Notes under the pieces: model-generated
The model's input: the letters and a program-made list of their open reading frames with translations, nothing else
Databases searched by the model: none
What the model was told of the DNA's origin: nothing
Source: Parietaria judaica
Lineage: Eukaryota > Streptophyta > Magnoliopsida > Rosales > Urticaceae
Assembly (NCBI GenBank): GCA_954871525.1
Contig: OX940865.1
Location: 20,010,420 to 20,074,419 of the forward strand
Length of the DNA stretch: 64,000 bases
Direction of reading: 5' to 3'
Position numbers and translations under genes: made by a program
Part shown: positions 1-11,779 of the stretch, in pieces
Numbering within the stretch: position 1 is the first letter of the stretch
Layout: each line of letters begins with the position of its first letter

Positions 1-45
1 TTTAATTTTTCGCCCAAGGCCCCCAAAAATATTGGACCGGCTCTG
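1..45. mobile_element. Right end of a hAT-like element cut by the window edge
   Basis: The first 45 bases end in a sequence whose reverse complement begins CAGAGCCGGTCCAATA, a terminal inverted repeat type common in non-autonomous plant hAT elements. The left end lies outside the window, so the target duplication cannot be checked. Confidence 0.45.
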
Positions 46-307
46 TTAAATATATAAGGGAACGACTAAGTAGAATTTTTCCGACTTACGCCGTAAGTCG
101 ACTTATTTTAAAATTGCATGCGACTCATGTTATATATTAATTTGCCTCCAAAATTTATCATTTGGAGAGATTTGCAACAAAAATGCTAACACAACTCAGT
201 ATTTTTTTGGTAGCATATGGATTTTTGATTATGTGAAAATTCTTGTAAAAAAATAATCATTATTTTTTACTTTAAATTTACACGTTAGTGCAACCTAAAA
301 AAGATTA
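46..307. repeat. Host tandem unit 0, left part
   Basis: This stretch aligns by eye with 13282-13530 (unit 1) and 21715-21965 (unit 2), sharing phrases such as AGTCGACTTATTTTAAA and GCAACAAAAATGCTAACAC. It is the part of unit 0 left of the hAT insertions. No coding potential is seen. Confidence 0.75.
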
Positions 308-315
308 CTGGCTAC

Positions 316-664
316 TAAACCTGTAAAAACAGAAAACAGAAAACAGAAAACCGGATTTCCATATTTTTTTAAAAAAAATCCGGAACCAGAAAATCCGGTT
401 CCGGATTTTCTGTATTATTCGGAATCCGTTTTTTTTTAAAGAAAAAAAAAACTTTTTCCTGTACAAACCGGTTTATACTTTATAAATTATATATTAAAAA
501 AAACAGAACAGAATCCGGAACCGGATTCTGCTTTCCGGAAAAAATCCGGAACCAGAAAATTCGGTTCCGGATTTTACCGGAACCAGAAAATCCGGTTCCG
601 GATTTTTCCGGAAACGTGAAAAACAGAACCCGGATCCGGGTTCTGTTCTATATTTACAAGTTTA
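316..664. mobile_element. Non-autonomous hAT MITE, 349 bp, CCGGATT-rich
   Basis: The ends are TAAACCTGTAAA and, inverted, TAAACTTGTAAA. The element is flanked by the 8-bp direct repeat CTGGCTAC at 308-315 and 665-672. The interior is built of repeated GGAACCGGATT/AATCCGGTTCC palindromes with no reading frame, typical of a hAT MITE with subterminal binding-site-like repeats. Its right target copy is also the left target copy of the next element. Confidence 0.8.
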
Positions 665-684
665 CTGGCTACTAGAGTTGCGAG

Positions 685-790
685 TCACGACCCCGCGACG
701 CGTCGCGACTAAAATCGCGAGAATCGCGAGTTCACGCGTCGCGACGGGTCGCGACTCTGTGCACCGCGAGAAATCACGAACCCGCGAGAA
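685..790. repeat. Left subterminal TCGCGAC repeat block of hAT-1
   Basis: Many copies of TCGCGAC/GTCGCGA motifs are packed in about 100 bp just inside the left end. A matching block lies at about 4590-4720. Such arrays are the usual transposase-binding subterminal repeats of hAT elements; the binding role is inferred. Confidence 0.65.
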
Positions 791-1284
791 GCTTGGACCG
801 AGTTGTTTCTAATGTTTGCGGCATATGTATCTAATTGTTTCTAATGTTTAACTTGGTTATTTTTTACCCGAATTTAATTATCAAACTTTATCAATTATTT
901 CAAAACTATATTTAAATATGTTTATTATTTATAATTATTATTTGTAATTAATTTATTTCAAAATTATTTAAATATGTTGTAATTATTATTTTGTAACATA
1001 TTAATAAGTTTGATTTATATGTTAATTTTTAATTTGTAACATATGTTAATAAATATTAATTTGTAACATATTAATAATTCAACAAATTTAATCAACAAAT
1101 ATATAATTAAATACGATAAGACGAGATTTAAAAAAAAAGAAGTTGTATTATTCATTTTGAATATTATAATAAGGTGGAAGAGAGCTGTAAATATTCAGTG
1201 TAAATATTACAAGATGCCTCATTAAAACCTTTCTTGTAAAACCCTCCTTAGGGACATAAAACCAAGAGAGGAAAGAGCACATCA

Positions 1285-4227
1285 TTACTCGAGGAACATT
1301 GCGTTGAACCTTTCCGTCATTAGCTCCAGTTCGCTTGGTTCGGAGCGTTCGGAAATCACGGGGGGGTTGAACAACAAATCATTCAACACCACAATCTGCT
1401 CGACGTGTGTGTTGGTGGTTGACGCCCGCCGGTCGTTGATGAGATATTGAGCCGTACTAAAAACGCTCTCCGAAGCAACGCTGGAAATAGGGATGGACAT
1501 TATACCCCTCGCCATTCTTGCAAATAGCGGAAATCTGTCCCGTTGAATCTTCCACCACCTTATCACATCAAACTCGTCGGATTCTTCGTCGAATAGCAGG
1601 CCGTAGTAGCGCTTCAATTCTGCCGGTTGGCCGTCCGTGTCGCCCGCCAACGGCGTAGTGGATTCCCCACGACTTAGCCGTTGCTTGAGTCTCCGGCTGA
1701 AGTCTAATCCCGTCTTGGTTGGGCTTGCCATCACTGCCATTTGCTCCTCCTTTTCGTTGAATTGAGGGAACCGTTTGTTGTATTCACTGTACAATTCATA
1801 AAAAGCTTCGTTAACAACATTAACATAATTACGATAATCCACCCCTATGTTTTCTCCGATCGCTATCATCATTGGCCCATATGCATCCGAAAGACGAGGG
1901 TCTAGAATAGCACCGAAGCAAAACGAAAACGGGGGTGGATCCCAATAAGACTTGAATTTCAAAACCATAGACTCAATAAGCGGCGAAATAATAGGGTCGT
2001 TTTCGAATTCTTTGAAAGCACACGAAATTTGATAAAGACCCGAAAGACCATGATTCAAAGAAGGTTTATTTTGGTTATAAAAATTTAAAGTAACAGCATA
2101 AAAAGGTTTGAGGAAAGCGAGGAATTTCTTCGCGGTAGCCCATTCGGCCTCCGTGATCCGCGCCTCCGGAGGGAGTTCCTGTCCGAGGAAATGGTCCAAA
2201 GGAAGCCTCTGTCTACACACAACTGAAATCATTAAATACGTAAAGTTCCATCGCGTATTATTATCTAAACCAAACCTATTAGCTTTATGATTGTGATCTT
2301 TATAAAATCGTCTCCACCTATTGGTGGTTTGAGGATGTCGGATCCAATCAACAATGCCGCGTAATTTTTCAACATGGTGTGCAATATGTCCCTCGCCCGT
2401 TCGTGCAATTAAATTAATTATATGACAAGCACATCGTTGATGTAAAATATTTCGAAACGGAGAAGAGGACAACATTGTTTCCAAGATCATAATCGCGACG
2501 TTGTTGCTTGAGGCATTATCTAAGGTAATGGAAATAACACGATTTTGTAAACCCCAATCACCAAATAATTCAAATAGTTTCTCGGCTATGTTTTTTCCGG
2601 TATGGCGACACTCGAAAGGCGATAAGTTTAAAAGTCGTTGACATGGATTCCATTCATCGTCGACGTAATGGGCGGTCAAACTCATCTAATCGTTTAAACT
2701 TGGACCGCTCCACAAGTCAGTGGTAAAAGCAACGTTTATGTTAGACATTTTGAAAAAATCGACTAAAAGGTTTTTTTGCAAATCATAAGCGGTTTCCATG
2801 TCCCCGGTATAAGTGGTACGAGAAAACTGCTGGTACGTCGGATTAATCCTTTGCATATATCGTGTATGGTTGGGATTTTCGACAAAACTCAGAGGAACGC
2901 CCGTAGAAAGAATCCGTTCGAGTGTTCATTTCCGTAAATTCACAGTAGAAAGAGCACTTACCTGTGCTGTGTTTACCTCATCGAGCTCCCCGGTTGGGAA
3001 GCACACATTAGCGTGTCGGTTTAAGTATCCGGTTCCCCGCTCCCCCATTCCGTCTAGAGCTGTCCCGCAATTTTTGCATGTGGCGTGTTTAACACGCTCG
3101 CCTCGCTCGTTGGTGTGCCGATCTTCACGAAAAAATTTCCACACCGTAGCCGTGTTTGGCCGTCCCCACGCCAAGCCATGAGGATTTAGTCTATTAAAAC
3201 AAAAGGAAAATCACAAATTTATATTTCATAAAGTTTATTATTAATCATATTGATTTAATTAAATGTCTTAAGGTTAAATAAAAAAGTTAACAAAATTAAA
3301 ATGGTATTTCTTATGTGTGAAAATAATTATCAAACTCTTTTGGACGGAACTCCCCGAGGTTCCACGGCCAGATCGACTGGAAAGGATACTATGATCTGGC
3401 TTTAGGCCCAAGCTTTTCTAGACAGAAATCCTCGAGGTTCCCAGGCTAGCTTGGAGGAGATTGCAAAGCAAACCTTATTTAAAAACCAATCTTTCTAAGA
3501 CACCATAATCCAATAAGAACTTTATAATTATTACCACACATACAAATTACCTTTTTTAATTTTTTTAACTTATTTAAGTAACCATTAAAAGTTTAATTAA
3601 ATTAATATGATTAAATGATTATTAAATCTCAAGAAATTCGTTTCTGATGTGGAAGATCAGTCGGAACCGCAACCACAGAGCATACTAAGACTTTCAAGAG
3701 ACGCGACAAATTAATTAATTAAACTAAAATAATTAAAATAATAATAATTAAAATAATTACCCCGTTGCCGGACGCGGACGTCGAGCACGTCGAGGACGTT
3801 GGACGGAGCCTTCGCCGGTTTCGTGTTGGGAAGAGAGTGGAGAACCATCGTGGTACGATCCAACAACAGAGGAATGGTGCGGAGTCAGAAGGTCCACCTC
3901 CTCGGCAAGATCGCGTCTTTGAGGCGGTTCCTCCAGTGGTTGAAGTGGGCCCTCCCTGCGGTCGTCGGTGGGTCCTCCATGAAACAAGAGTTCAAAAAAT
4001 GGATCGCTGGTTCCTGTCTCCCTACATCGACGTAGCGTGTTGACCATTGATGCCGGATCGTGCGTCGGATAATTTGGATTTGGTGGGGAGGGAAGTGTTT
4101 CTTGCGATATTATAACGGAAATGTAGCCTTCGGGCGTAGGTTGCGATTGCTCCCCGGCATTAAATTCTGGTACCAAATCTCTAGCCGCCCTTCGACCCCC
4201 GGAATTACCACCGCTTCTTCGAGACAT
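1285..4227 (-). pseudogene. hAT transposase (BED zinc finger, hAT-C dimerisation), two in-frame stops
   Basis: The reading runs 4227-3761, then a GT-AG intron, then 3190-1285, about 790 codons. Exon 1 is a low-complexity Gly/Arg/Pro N-terminus. Exon 2 begins with a BED-type zinc finger (CKNCGTALDG followed by H and C), then the RNase H-like core (FTTDLWSGPS, ISITLDNASSNN, CACHIINLIART) and the C-terminal dimerisation region (SSVASESVFSTAQYL). A TGA at 2928-2926 and a TAG at 2688-2686 interrupt the same frame, each where a sense codon is expected between conserved residues. The protein would cut and paste hAT ends in the nucleus; as written it is inactive unless the stops are read through. Confidence 0.88.
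3230..3740 (-). repeat. Intron 1 segment of hAT-1, nearly identical to intron 1 of hAT-2
   Basis: Most of the transposase intron matches the reverse complement of about 5985-6480 at roughly 90 percent or better by eye, in the same orientation relative to transcription. It contains two spaced copies of a CCCCGAGGTTCC-like motif and the phrase TATGCTCTGTGGTTG (in transcript sense). The exons of the two transposase genes are far less alike. Confidence 0.75.
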
Positions 4228-4735
4228 AATGGGAAATTTGAGAACTTGAGAGCTTTAGAGGGAAAAAACTTAGAGAGTTGACATAATTTGAGAGAGAGTT
4301 GGAAGATTGTTGGTGAGGAAATGAGGGTGGAAGAGGTGGTATTTATAGGATTTGAGGAGAGAGTTGGGTGGGTGAATAATTATTGAGGTGGGTGAAGTGG
4401 GTGAATAAAGTTGGAGGAAAAATATTGAAATTTGAAATTTTTGGGTTGGAATTCGAGTAAAGTGGGTAAAAATTGTGGTTGGGTAATTAATTTCGGATAA
4501 AAAGTGTGTTATTTCTGCCACAAACATACACACCACACGGATTGATGACGTGGCGCAATCCTGGCCGTCCAAAGCCATCACGCGGATCGCCAAATGGACG
4601 TCGCGATTTCACGCCCACGTCGCGGTCAATCGCGATCCGCACCAACCAATCACGACTCGTCGCGATTCTCCAAAACACGTCGCGACTCGTCGCGATGGTG
4701 GGTTTTGGATCGCGAGTCGCAGCTCTACTGGCTAC

Positions 4736-5040
4736 TGCCAACCAGCCAATAATGAAGAGCTGGTGACTATTTAACTTCCATATTTTGCATATATATATAT
4801 ATATATAATAAAGATATAAGATATGTGTAAAAGATTTAGTTGGCTATATTAAAATTTTAATAACGTCATACTCACTCTCTATGCACGAATTTTTTTTAAT
4901 ATATATATGACAATCTTTGGGTTTCACTTCTAACTGTATGGTTGAATTCAAGACTTTTAATGTTTTAACTAGTGCTTGTTACCAGATGATCTCTAATGTA
5001 TTAATAATGTATTAAAATATAGTGCTCGTTACCAATCGCT
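4736..5040. repeat. Host tandem unit 0, right part
   Basis: This continues unit 0 right of hAT-1. It matches 13531-13730 and 14455-14560 (unit 1) and the equivalent parts of unit 2. Relative to them it lacks the LTR insertion found at 13758-14429, so it preserves the older, empty state. No gene is seen. Confidence 0.7.
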
Positions 5041-5291
5041 ATAGACTAGTCCCCAAAATATGAATCCGGGTTAAACCCGGATTCGAAAAAAAAAATAAAA
5101 AAAAAACCCGGACCCAGATATTTCGGTATCCGGGAAACACACAACCCGGATATAATATTAACCGATTTTTTTTTTAAATCAAACGAGCCAACGGCCCAGA
5201 TTAAAGAGCCGTTGGTTTTATAGAGGGTCTGCGGCAAAAGTACCTAACACGCGTCAGATTTGTGTACCGTTTGAGGCAACGGTAAAAATTG

Positions 5292-5359
5292 CGTCGCCGC
5301 GGTTGATTAATAGCGGGACGGTCCACTATTCCGTCGCCGCGGTTGATTAATAGCGGGAC
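5292..5359. repeat. Two direct copies of a 27-bp motif before the hAT-2 start codon
   Basis: GTCGCCGCGGTTGATTAATA followed by GCGGGAC occurs at about 5292-5318 and again at 5333-5359. It lies in the presumed 5' leader of the transposase, so it may be promoter or subterminal sequence of the element. Confidence 0.7.
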
Positions 5360-5393
5360 GAATTTTAGTCAACATAATTATAATGTCGGAGTT

Positions 5394-8300
5394 ATGAATC
5401 AACACAATGTTCCCGGTTCTTCTAGACCGGTTCATGGTCAATATGGTACCGATGGCGTCGGGCGGAACCAACAATTACTAATTTATCAAGGTCACGGCGG
5501 TACGTTTACTAACTTACTCAATTTTCAAGGTCCAAATATTCCGGAATGGCATAGCCTTAGCAACGAGGAACAATACCAAGCACAACAAGTCCGCCATCAC
5601 GAGAAACAACAATATGTTTCCCTGACACCGAGGTACGTTTAATTTAAGTAGTTAATTAAATAAATAATAATTAAAATAGTTACTTACTTAATATTTAATA
5701 AATAGTCATTAGTCATATACTCAATTACTAATAAGTTAGTAAGTTACTTAATAATTAATAACTAATAATTTAGTTTAATTATTTTAGTTTAATTAATTAA
5801 TTTGTCACGTCTCTTGAAGGTCTTAGTATGCTCTGTGGTTGATGTTCCGACTGATCTTCCACTTTAGAAACAAATTTCTTGAGATTTAATAATCATTTAA
5901 TCATATTAGTTTAATTAAAATTTCAATGGTTACTTAAATAAGTTAAAAAACTAATCATTTAGTTTAATTATTTTAGTTCAATTAATTAATTTCCACGTCT
6001 CTTGAAAGTCTTAGTATGCTCTGTGGTTGCGGTTCCGACTGATATTCCACATCAGAAACGAATTTCTTGAGATTTAATAATCATTAAATCATATTAGTTT
6101 AATTAAACTTTCAATTGGTTACTTAAATAAGTTAAAAAAAATTAAAAAGGTAATTTGTATGTGTGGTAATAATTATAAAGTTCTTATTGGATTATGGTGT
6201 CTTAGAAAGATTGGTTTTTAAATAAGGTTTGCTTTGCGATCTCCTCAAAGCTAGCTGGGAACCTCGGGGAGTTCTGTCTAGAAAAGCTTGCGCCTAAAGC
6301 GAGATCATAGCAACCTTTCCAGTCGATCTGGCCGTGGAACCTCGGGGAGTTCCGTCCAAAAGAGCTTGATAATTATTTCCACACATAAGAAATACCATTT
6401 TTAATTTTGTTAACTTTTTTATTTAACTATATCAAATTTAATTAAATTAATATGATTAATATTAAAATTTAATAAATGTAATTGTAATATTCCTTGTAAT
6501 ATTTAAAATAATATTAAACTCTTGTAATATTCCTATGTTTTTTTAGGAAACGGGGTCGAGGAACCAATCCAACTACCCTGATGCCGAGTACGATGATGAT
6601 GATGATACGCAGGACCGGAACTACGTTCAAGACCAAGGCAAGGAAGAGGAAGTTGACGAAGTTCTACCAACGCCGTCGCCAGCTAGACGTGGACGTGGAC
6701 GTGCCCAACAACCCTTAGTTCTGGGTGAGCGCTGTCAGCCCCCCCATCCGCCGGCGAGGAAGCGAAAGAAATTAACGGGAGCGGTTTGGCAGCACGACTT
6801 CATACCCGACTACAGATACAACTACGAAACCGGCTTGGAAGATAGGTGAGGGATTTGCCGACACTGCAATGAGGAATTTAGGGCCCGTCCGAAGCATGAC
6901 GGATACAGCCGCCTAGAAAACCACGTCAAGAATTGCTTGAAGAAAAAGCGGGCGTAGGAGGTAAGTCGCTTACCCGATGATCTATATAGAATGTATATTG
7001 CTCAGTGGGTTGTACGCGATGGTTTTCCTATATCGGCGCCCGAGGGAGAAGGTTTTAACGAAATGATGATGAAGGTGGTGCCAATAAACTATACGGAAAT
7101 CTCGTATTATATAACCCACGAGACAATTATAAAATTTTATAACCAGCAAAGGGCCGTTTTACAAGAAATGTTCCAACAATCTTCTTACAAAGTGTCTTTA
7201 ACATCGGATTGTTGGAAAGGTCATGCTAATGATGATTATATTACGGTCGTAGCTCATTTTATCAACGATAATTGGAAAATGGAAACGCATATAATAGGTT
7301 TTAGGCCGATGAGGGTTAGGCACACATCAGTAAACCTGGCCGAGGCGATACTAGAAGTTTTGTCGGATTGGAACCTTAAGGTTAGAGTAGTATCCATTAC
7401 GTTAGACAACGGATGCCCACCCCAATACCGTAGAAATAATGAAGGAAAGTTTGACCAATTTTAAGGACAATTGTTTTTATCAAAGGTGTGCATGTCATAT
7501 TATAAACTTGATAGTTCAATACGGTATAAAGGTTATTTCCGATAATATCGCTAAAATTAGGAACACAGTTTTGTATATACGATCATCTACTATGCGTACA
7601 GTTTCTTGGGAAGATTATTACAGGGCTCACGGTTACCATGTAAGAACGTTCAACTAGATATGCCGATACGTTGGAACTCGTCGTACATGATGTTGGATGA
7701 TGTCCTACCATACAAGGAGCTTCTTACAAACTTGAGCAACAGCCCGGAGCAAGAAGACCGCGAAGACATCACTCCGGACGATTGGCTAATCGCCATCCAA
7801 TTCCAGGCTTATCTACACCTTTTTAATCAAATTACTGTTGATTTATCTCATGTTTACTCACCTACGTCTTAGAGAGCTTTGCCTGCTATTTTCGATATAC
7901 TTTTTCATTTTGAAACCGCAAAACGTAATGTTTTATTTACGGATGTACTAACCCCGATGATGACAAAGTTTCAGACTTATTGGAGTCCTGACAACCTCCC
8001 ATTTTTATACTGCGCCGCTGTAATCGTGGATCCGACACTTAAGCTCGCAAAGCTGCAGGAGGTCTTAAATTTCATGCAAGACCTCACGAGGGAGTCCTAT
8101 ATGACGTTCAATTACTTCGATGCGGATCAGAAGATGAAGGCTCTTTACCAAGAGTACGAGCAAAAATATAATGACATCGAAGATCAGCTTGAGGAAACGA
8201 ATCGACAACAACAACAAACTCAGGTAATTTTTTAACTTTATTTCTTAAGATTAATTATGTTTATTTCCTAACATTACTCGAAACCTTAATATTTTTGGTT

Positions 8301-8812
8301 CAATATAGGGCGGACGCGGGGCCGGTGGTTCACAATCACCATACGTGTACAATCACCGTTTATTCTACAGCCTTAAGGCTATTGGGCGCGGCAATGCGTC
8401 GACTTCTTCACCGGCTTCACAAGGAAGTGGCGCTTCGGGATCTTGAGTTCTTGGTCGACGTCAACGGTGCAACACCATCGACGTGTACGCCGATTCTGCA
8501 ACCTTCCTCCAACACCGTGCCCTAACGAAGGCCTCGACATTCTTCAATGGGCACGCAAATCGATCGGAGTATCTGGTTTTATCCTTGTTGGCTCGTGACA
8601 TTTTCACAATCCCGGTCTCAACAGTATCATCGGAGGCGGCATTCTCAATGGCCGAAAGGATGTTAGAGCCTCGCCGCAAGTCTACAAAACCAATATTGAT
8701 GGTCGAGATCCTTATGCTTTCAAGAGATTGGATTATGGCCAACAAGCGACAACAAGAAAACAATATGTACGACCGAGAATTGGCGAATTACTTTTCACAG
8801 ATTCAATTGTAA
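5394..8812 (+). pseudogene. hAT transposase, disrupted (BED finger, core, hAT-C)
   Basis: Exon 1 starts at the in-frame ATG at 5394 and is Gln/Asn/His-rich, ending at a GT near 5631. The next exon opens at 6547 and encodes an acidic run, an RGRGR basic patch and a BED-type finger (CRHCNEEF ... H ... C). TGA at 6847 and TAG at 6955 break the frame. The core follows (SLTSDCWKGHAND, VVSITLDN), then a frameshift near 7415, CACHIINL in another frame, further breaks, an intron near 8225-8308, and a hAT-C end (VSTVSSEAAFSMAERML). It belongs to the hAT superfamily but is clearly divergent from the hAT-1 transposase. It is non-functional. Confidence 0.85.
5770..6480 (+). repeat. Intron 1 segment of hAT-2 with internal tandem duplication
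   Basis: This holds the counterpart of 3230-3740. The first about 180 bp, around CTCTTGAARGTCTTAGTATG, is present twice in tandem (about 5770-5950 and 5955-6140). The rest, including the paired CCCCGAGGTTCC motifs at about 6255-6360, is single. It has no reading frame. Confidence 0.75.
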
Positions 8813-9323
8813 TTCGTTTTCAATTTTTCGTGTTCTTATTGTACTTTGAATTTGTAACTTCGTTTGCCGTTCAAATTTTGGTTGTAGTTGTACTTTCCCG
8901 TATCCTACCTTCGAGTTTGTTTAATAAAAACACATATTTACTTTCTTTTGTTGTTGTATGTTTTATTTATTTCATAATTATTTTTTAAATATTTAAAACA
9001 CTTAAAATAATTTTAAATTTTAAATTTTTTTATTTTTTTCAAAACCGAACTTAAGTACCAAAATGTTAGATTTGAACAACTAAACAAAACGAGGGACTAA
9101 ACAATAAATAACACAATTTAAAAAAACAAAAAAAAAAAACAAATCCCGGATCCGGATATATCCAGGATTTTTTTTCCCGGACCATAATATATCCGTATCT
9201 GAGTTTTGGTAAAAAAAATAAAAAATAATTAAAAATCGGTCGGATGGGTTTTTACCCTACAATCGCATGATTTGTTACTAATTAAAACAATGATAACAAT
9301 GATAAGATAGGCCCGCATGTCAC

Positions 9324-9541
9324 TAGAGCTGCACAAATAAATAGTAAACGTGCATTGTGGCGCGTCGCTATCTTTTTTCTTGGTCGCGATTAATCTTGAC
9401 TAACTGGCGGGAATCGCGACTCATCGCGACGCGGATCGGTCTCATCCAACGGGAGCACGCCACCGGGGCATCGCGACGTCGAGTTTGACAATTTTCACGA
9501 TTTAGTCGCGACTCATCGCGACGTCGCCATGTGCAGCTCTA
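9324..9541. mobile_element. hAT MITE, 218 bp, related to hAT-1
   Basis: The ends are TAGAGCTGCAC and its inverse, with a perfect 8-bp target duplication CATGTCAC at 9316-9323 and 9542-9549. The interior carries TCGCGACTCATCGCGACG-like motifs as in the subterminal blocks of hAT-1. It encodes nothing and would depend on a transposase of that family. Confidence 0.85.
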
Positions 9542-9594
9542 CATGTCACACTCATTTATATTTTAGCCTAAATGATTAGGTTTAAAGATAGAGA

Positions 9595-10593
9595 CAGGGG
9601 CGGACCCAGCCACGTTCGGGGGTGGTTGATGTCACCCCCGAATCTTCCGTCCCAAAAATTTACGTTTTATATATAATATAATATTTTAACATATAGTTAC
9701 CTTCTTATGTCTCTCTAATGAAGAAAACAAAGTCTGGTTCAACGGAAGAAGGCTGGACTATATCACTCTTCCCTAGTGTAGGCCCAAGATCGAACCCATT
9801 CACCCACATTTTTGCACTATCTGACTTTCTTTTATATTTTAACCTATTTTTATTTCACTTTTTTTATCCATCGTCAATATAACAACTTTTATTTTTGGTT
9901 AGTGAAACTTTTCTTTTTCTGCATGTAACTTTCTTCTTAGGTAATGAATATTTATATATATATAATTATATATATATAATTAACTATAGACAAAGTTATT
10001 AGAAAAATTAAGTATACATGTAACAAAATATTGTCTGATTTTTTTTCTTTAATTTAAAATTTAGTGGCTACCTATTTTTATACAATCTTAATAATAAATC
10101 AATATTTAAAAAGTCATGTTAATAAAAAAATTTGCTATCTAATTAAAAATACAATAAATTAGTCTTTTTGCTATTCATCGTGAATATACAACTTTATTTA
10201 GTGAAATTTCTGCATGTAACTATCTTCTTAGGTAATATATATATATATATATATATGTAATTAATTATAGAAAAAGTTATTAGAAAATTTAAGTATACAT
10301 GTAATAAAATGTTTTCTGATTTTTTTTTAATTTTTAAAATTTAGTTGCTACCTATTTTTATACATATTGATAATAAAAAATAAATTAAAAAGTCATGTTA
10401 ATAAAAAAATTGCTACCTAACTAAAAATACAATAAATTATTATTTTTGCTCTCTACTTAATAAAAATCGCTAGTGAATTTAAGAGTCTTAATAAGATATT
10501 ATCTTCGTTCGTTACCATATAAAAATACTACAAAATATAATATAATTTATCTGTGGTTCGTCACCCTGACTTAGAATTCTGGATCCGCCCTTG
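9595..10593. mobile_element. Non-autonomous hAT element, 999 bp
   Basis: The ends CAGGGGCGGACCCAG and, inverted, CAAGGGCGGATCCAGAA are flanked by the perfect 8-bp repeat GATAGAGA (9587-9594, 10594-10601). The interior is AT-rich and non-coding. It consists largely of two diverged tandem copies of a roughly 280-bp block, at about 9890-10170 and 10171-10450. Units 2 and 3 lack it. Confidence 0.85.
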
Positions 10594-11779
10594 GATAGAG
10601 ACCTTAAAGATAATATTGCAGATCCTTAGACACGTTACGGCATTGACCAAAAAATTGAGTTTTAACTTTTAATCATCAGAAACTTCATTTAAAAAAATGT
10701 AGCATCAAATATTAAATACAAAATGAAAAAATAAACTAGATATCGTATCTATAAGAATAAATAGTACTGGAGTATACACAGACTAAAATAATATGATATC
10801 TTCTTTAATTAAATTAAAGTCTCCCTCAGATGTCTACATATGTGTTAAACTAAGTGATCATGGATCATATCACCATTTTTTTATATTATTATTTATTATA
10901 ACAGTATACAAATGGTCAAACTAATGAGTTGTCACTCAGCCAAGTAATGTTAAACTAAACCAAGTAATCATGGATCATATGCACTATTATTTTCGAAAAA
11001 AAATTATTGGCTTTTAATATCATGGCTTCAACCAACAATATATATTAGGAAAAACATATCTACATTATATGGCAACTAAAAGCGATCTCCTAACAAGTTA
11101 CAACTGAAAAAGGATATATAAAGTTTGATGTACGTACGTACTTAATTGCTTATAGCTTAAAAACATACTAAATGAATATGAAAAATATATTTTCTTTTAA
11201 AAAGTGCAAAAATTAATTAATTGGGATGGTTTTATTTTCCATCATTGCAAGTCAACACTAGCTTTGAAAGCGGAACCAAATACTTGGAGTTTAAGCCTAA
11301 ATTTTAATATCCAATTCAAGATTTAGAGTTTGGATCCAGAATAGTTAGTAATAAAAATTAAAAATAAATGAAAAAACTTATTTTTAGAATAGTAAAATAA
11401 TGCTAAGGCTAAATTTTCAATTACAATTATATACAATGTTACAAAAATATGAAAAATAATTTAGCATGAGAAGATTAAGCCCCGTAAAGAAGAGAAGATT
11501 ACCCATGTATTATGATGCATTTAATACCCTATTTAACATTATCGTAAGAATTAGCTATTAGAATAATTAAGCGTCTTGATCAATGTCAATCTTTTGTATT
11601 ATATAGTAACAAATGGTCAAATTAACGAGTCGCGTCACTAAACCTAATAATGTTGTAAACTAAGTAATCATTGATCACATGCATAATTTTTATACTTTTT
11701 GTTGGCTTATTAATAATAGTTCTACCTACACTAGATCTATACATATATATTAGTATAATAAGAACATATATTATATAGG

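Larger units (their letters stand above)
673..4727 (-). mobile_element. Large hAT DNA transposon (element hAT-1)
   Basis: This 4055-bp element is bounded by CTGGCTAC at 665-672 and 4728-4735. The ends read TAGAGTTGCGAGTC and, inverted, TAGAGCTGCGACTCGCG. CG-rich subterminal blocks lie at about 685-790 and 4590-4720. It carries a broken minus-strand hAT transposase with a BED-type zinc finger. Because the transposase has two in-frame stops, the element is probably no longer autonomous. Confidence 0.88.
5041..9259 (+). mobile_element. Large degraded hAT transposon (element hAT-2)
   Basis: The host repeat is interrupted between CAATCGCT (5033-5040) and CAATCGCA (9260-9267), a 7/8 match expected of an aged hAT target duplication. 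The right end, inverted, reads TAGGGTAAAAACCC; the left end is eroded. The interior encodes hAT transposase pieces on the plus strand. The ends are less certain than for hAT-1. Confidence 0.65.

Noticed and set aside
3765..4281. Plus-strand frames opposite the hAT-1 exon 1
   Set aside because: Antisense shadows of the transposase N-terminal exon, which has family context and a splice site.
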